Positions 61,212 to 64,000 of a stretch of 64,000 nt of DNA are shown here, in pieces. The stretch spans positions 83,235-147,234 of the forward strand of contig NZ_PPXC01000010.1 in assembly GCF_002909445.1 (NCBI RefSeq), read 5' to 3'. A program made the position numbers and the translations under genes. Positions within the stretch are counted from its first letter, which is position 1. Each line of letters opens with the position of its first letter. Source of the stretch: Arthrobacter glacialis (GTDB lineage Bacteria > Actinomycetota > Actinomycetes > Actinomycetales > Micrococcaceae). The notes under the pieces were generated by a model. It had not been told where the DNA came from. It ran no database searches and saw nothing but the letters and a program-made list of their open reading frames with translations.

Positions 61212-63171
61212 TGTTGTTGTGCTCGCCGGAATCCTCGCCTTCGGCGAAGGCTACGTCAGCTGAATCAACCTCGTCAGCACTGTCCTGATCTGATTCAGCA
61301 TCATCAGATTCAAAGTAGGAAGACTCGGCGTCGTCAACGTTCGGCTCGTCCAACTCTGCCGCCTCGGCATCGCTGGAGGTGAGCTCGGCTGCTGCCAAGG
61401 TAGCGGCGTCGTTGATGACAGGTGCCGTGGCCGGAGCCATGACATCGGAAACGCGAACACGAGCGCGCGGCGCGTCCAACGGGATGTCTTCATCGTCGCC
61501 CAGGTCCATGATGATCTGGTCGGTGCTGTCATCGATGCCCAAGGCTTCCTCGGCCACCAATGCCTGGCGTTCCCACGTCTTGGCCTCATCCTTGCGGTCA
61601 GCTGCGCGCAACACCATGCCATAGGCACGGAACAGGCGCGGGCTGAAGGAGAACGCACGGTTGATGTCCAGCTGCGGGATTTCCAAGGCCGACAGAGCAG
61701 CGTCAAGTTCGCCAAGATCGCCGCGGGCACCGGATTCAACAATGGCCAATTCAACCTTGCCGGCCGTGTCCAACGTTGCTGCGTCCTCAGACTTGATCAA
61801 GTCCAGTGCGCGGTCCGGGCGGCCCAAGCCGCGTTCGCAGTCTGCCATCAAGGGCAGGTGAACGTTGGAGCCACTGATGCGACGGAAGGTGCGCAATTCA
61901 CGCAACGCCTCGTCGTACTTGCCGGCTGCATAGGCCGTCATGGCCACTGCTTCACGGACACAAGCCAAACGGCCACCACGACGGCTTGCTGCCAGCGCGT
62001 GCTCGAAAGCCAGCTCCGGTTCGAAGTCGATCAAACGGCCGGCCATGACCAAGTGCTTGGAAACCCATTCGTTGTTGCGGGAATCCAGGATGCGCAGCTG
62101 GGCGCGGGTTACCTTGTCCAGCTCTTCACCCGTGACATCGCTGTCGATGTGCGGTGAACGGTCGCGGTCCGGGCGGTTGGAGCTGCGCAGATCGCCAGCG
62201 TTACGCTCCGGAGCCGTGCGGGGGCCGCGTTCTTCGCGTGCACCGCGGTTGTCACGGTCACCCGACGGGCGGTCGTTGCTGCGTGCGGGACGGTCACCGT
62301 AGGGGCGGTCGCCACCGGAGCGTGCCGGACGGTCGTCACGGTTGCCATATGTGGGGCGGTCGCCTGAGGGACGGTCGTTGCTGCGTGCCGGACGGTCACC
62401 GTAGGAGGGACGGTCACCTGATGGGCGTCCACCCTGGCCACCGCGGTCATCGCGGCCGCCGAAGGAGGGGCGGTCGCCCGAGGGGCGGCCACCCTGGCCA
62501 CCGCGGTCATCGCGGCCGCCGTAAGAAGGGCGGTCGCCCGAGGGGCGTCCACCGCGGTCGTCACGGTTGCCGTAAGAAGGGCGGTCGCCTGAGGGACGGT
62601 CGTTGCTGCGTGCCGGACGGTCACCATAGGACGGGCGGTCCCCTGAAGGGCGTCCACCCTGGCCACCACGGTTGTCGCGGTCACCAAAAGGCTTGCGGTC
62701 TTCGCGACGGCCATTCACCATGGGACGGTCAGCACCGCGGTTGTCACGGTCACCGTATGAAGGGCGATCGTTGCTGCGTGCCGGACGGTCACCATAGGAC
62801 GGACGGTCGCCTGAAGGGCGGCCACCCTGGCCACCACGGTCGTCGCGGCCACCGAAGGAGGGGCGATCGTTGCTGCGCGCGGGGCGGTCGCCGTAGGGAC
62901 GGTCGCCACCGGAGCGGGCCGGACGGTCGTCACGGTTGCCGTACGAGGGACGGTCGCCTGAGGGACGTCCACCCTGGCCACCCTGGCCACCGCGGTTGTC
63001 GCGATCGCCGTAGGAGGGGCGGTCGTTGCTGCGTGCCGGACGGTCGGTGTAGGGACGCGCCGGCTGGCGGTCGTTGGTCGCCGGACGGTCACTGTAAGGA
63101 CGGCCACCACCATTGTTGTTGTCGCGTCCGCGGGAGTTACCCTCGCTCTTGCCTTCGTAATGCTCAGCCAT
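61201..63171 (-). CDS. TPR-like protein with a long RG/DR-rich repetitive N-terminus
   Basis: A 656-residue protein. Residues 1-340 are a disordered tail built of units such as RPARSNDRPSYGDRDNRGGQ and GGRPSGDRPSYG; residues 355-560 form a conserved helical TPR-like domain (LDKVTRAQLRILDSRNNEWV, HLVMAGRLIDFEPELAFEH) seen beside the HAD gene across actinobacteria; the end is acidic. RG-rich tails often bind RNA. The ATG at 63171 has AGGAG five bases before it; the longer frame to 63207 is unlikely. Confidence 0.85.
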   Translation of the reverse strand: MAEHYEGKSEGNSRGRDNNNGGGRPYSDRPATNDRQPARPYTDRPARSNDRPSYGDRDNRGGQGGQGGRPSGDRPSYGNRDDRPARSGGDRPYGDRPARSNDRPSFGGRDDRGGQGGRPSGDRPSYGDRPARSNDRPSYGDRDNRGADRPMVNGRREDRKPFGDRDNRGGQGGRPSGDRPSYGDRPARSNDRPSGDRPSYGNRDDRGGRPSGDRPSYGGRDDRGGQGGRPSGDRPSFGGRDDRGGQGGRPSGDRPSYGDRPARSNDRPSGDRPTYGNRDDRPARSGGDRPYGDRPARSNDRPSGDRDNRGAREERGPRTAPERNAGDLRSSNRPDRDRSPHIDSDVTGEELDKVTRAQLRILDSRNNEWVSKHLVMAGRLIDFEPELAFEHALAASRRGGRLACVREAVAMTAYAAGKYDEALRELRTFRRISGSNVHLPLMADCERGLGRPDRALDLIKSEDAATLDTAGKVELAIVESGARGDLGELDAALSALEIPQLDINRAFSFSPRLFRAYGMVLRAADRKDEAKTWERQALVAEEALGIDDSTDQIIMDLGDDEDIPLDAPRARVRVSDVMAPATAPVINDAATLAAAELTSSDAEAAELDEPNVDDAESSYFESDDAESDQDSADEVDSADVAFAEGEDSGEHNNSDS

Positions 63172-63275
63172 GTCGACTCCTAAACCTTCGAGCGCACTAA
63201 CTGGCACAGTAACAGCCGCTCTTCACTATTGATGATCTTTGAAAAATCTCTGGACCCATTGGTCCATCTACCAGT

Positions 63276-63764
63276 CTAGTCGAGCTTTACGGCTCCACCC
63301 ATGAATCTGGCGTATCTGGAGCAGATGAGTGGCCAATCACAGACAAACACGCCGTCAGAGGCACTCTCGAGCCCAGAAACCTGCTGGTAATCGATTCTGA
63401 CGCGGGTCATGTCCCCGTCAACCGGTTCAAAATGGATTTCTATCTCAGCTGTGCCGAACTGCTCTTGGCCCAAGGTCCACTGCAATTTGATGAACGACGG
63501 CGATTCCCACTCATGGACGTCGGCCCAGACCAGTTCGTCGCCGTCCAACGATTCCTCCACCAGGTGGTCGCGCAAAATGGCAACCGTGCTGCCATCGCCG
63601 AAGACGCTCTGCTCCGAGACCGGCCACCACAGATGGATGGCGTCGGTGAAGCCGTCAAACGCCTGGTCGACTGGAACATCGATCACAACCGACTCAACAA
63701 ACGATTCAGCGGCCCGGGGCGATACATAGTCCGGTTCATGTGCGTGGGAAAAAAGATTAGGCAT
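63276..63764 (-). CDS. SRPBCC-fold (AHSA1/START-like) protein
   Basis: A 162-residue protein with the helix-grip fold typical of SRPBCC proteins: SVVIDVPVDQAFDGFTDAIH near residue 26, then WADVHEWESPSFIKLQWTLG and FEPVDGDMTRVRIDYQQVSG, alternating strands lining a hydrophobic cavity. Ligand unknown. It is a single gene between the TPR-like protein and the rRNA operon; the 79 bp before it hold no gene. Confidence 0.82.
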   Translation of the reverse strand: MPNLFSHAHEPDYVSPRAAESFVESVVIDVPVDQAFDGFTDAIHLWWPVSEQSVFGDGSTVAILRDHLVEESLDGDELVWADVHEWESPSFIKLQWTLGQEQFGTAEIEIHFEPVDGDMTRVRIDYQQVSGLESASDGVFVCDWPLICSRYARFMGGAVKLD

Positions 63765-63843
63765 CCACCTACTTTACGTCTCCAACACCTGGATGGCATG
63801 ACCCAAGGCTGCATGAAAATCCTACAGGCCGGCTGTTAAACAT

Positions 63844-63909
63844 CTGACCCGCAGTAGTGGTCGAAAAAACGTGTTTTTGGCGTGTTTTTCGACTGCTACT
63901 GCGGGTCAG
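63844..63909. repeat. palindromic element with CTGACCCGCAG ends, copy 3
   Basis: CTGACCCGCAGTAG faces its complement, with one mismatch further in and AT-rich inner arms. It shares its ends with copies at 52342 and 52853 but not its core. Confidence 0.8.
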
Positions 63910-63927
63910 TTGTTGTTTTAATGAAGG

Positions 63928-63965
63928 GAGGCCCCTCACCGTGGTGTGGGGCCTCTACCTTTTTT
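63928..63965 (+). terminator. Rho-independent hairpin next to the 5S rRNA gene
   Basis: GAGGCCCC and GGGGCCTC close a stem followed on the plus strand by six T residues. On the minus strand it stands just after the 5S rRNA end, where it may still help end the rRNA transcript. Confidence 0.65.
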
Positions 63966-63971
63966 ACGTGT

Positions 63972-64000
63972 TGTCCGGCGGTGTCCTACTCTCCCACATC
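63972..64000 (-). rRNA. rrf: 5S rRNA, 3' end (cut by the window edge)
   Basis: Read on the minus strand the last bases are GATGTGGGAGAGTAGGACAC followed by CGCCGGAC, the conserved 3' end of actinobacterial 5S rRNA. The remainder of the rRNA operon must lie to the right. Confidence 0.85.

Noticed and set aside
62230-63060. Closely spaced direct repeats resembling a CRISPR or satellite array
   Set aside because: The repeats are in frame within a long open reading frame and encode RG/DR-rich peptide units; there are no unique spacers of constant length.

Overview
The window looks like chromosome from a high-GC actinobacterium of the Micrococcaceae (Arthrobacter-like). The reasons are the GC-rich codon use, the actinobacterial gene orders xerD-nudix-pyrG-recN-nadK-tlyA-HAD and parA-scpA-scpB-rluB-tyrA-cmk-plsC-der, GlxR/CRP-like sites, and many long perfect palindromes between genes. 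The genus is inferred from general gene content, not from a search.

Layout. 1-6.6 kb is a patchy accessory stretch: a gene cut by the left edge, a glycosyltransferase, a lone acyl-CoA dehydrogenase, a GyrI-like protein, a YhhN membrane protein, and two broken genes (3775-3987 and 5523-6429). 6.6-13.75 kb holds hydrolases, small membrane proteins and a large LuxR-type (LAL) regulator. Five of these genes are bracketed by two 79-bp palindromic repeats, and the right copy lies beside tRNA-Pro(GGG). 14.0-22.0 kb is conserved housekeeping, all on the minus strand: der, plsC-like, cmk, tyrA, rluB-like, scpB, scpA, parA.

22.1-52.9 kb is a block of transport and catabolism genes: an ABC ATPase with a large membrane protein; a dicarboxylate carrier (dctA) divergent from a DcuS/DcuR-type two-component system; a second carrier; a complete methylcitrate (propionate) module with prpE divergent from GntR-prpD-prpB-prpC; a cupin and a NUDIX protein; a chitobiose-type ABC importer with a cytoplasmic GH20 hexosaminidase and an IclR regulator; an AbiEi/DUF559-like protein; and a divergent amino-sugar-acid cluster (GntP permease, KDPG aldolase, D-aminoacylase, PLP deaminase, then PfkB kinase, IclR, RidA).

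52.9-63.2 kb returns to conserved minus-strand genes: xerD, ADP-ribose NUDIX, pyrG, recN, nadK, tlyA, a 63-aa protein, a HAD phosphatase and an RG-rich TPR-like protein. An SRPBCC protein follows, and the right edge enters the 3' end of a 5S rRNA gene on the minus strand.

How it fits together. The most interesting unit is 44.9-52.3 kb. Its enzymes can be ordered as a non-phosphorylating entry route for N-acetyl-D-glucosaminate (GlcNAc1A): uptake by GntP, deacetylation, deamination/dehydration by a D-serine-dehydratase-fold PLP enzyme with RidA clearing the imine, phosphorylation of 2-keto-3-deoxygluconate, and cleavage by KDPG aldolase. The adjacent chitobiose importer and intracellular hexosaminidase would feed it if the imported sugar is an oxidised chitobiose. 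A perfect 20-bp palindrome in the divergent promoter is the likely operator. The reactions are inferred from family membership and context only; no search or structure was available.
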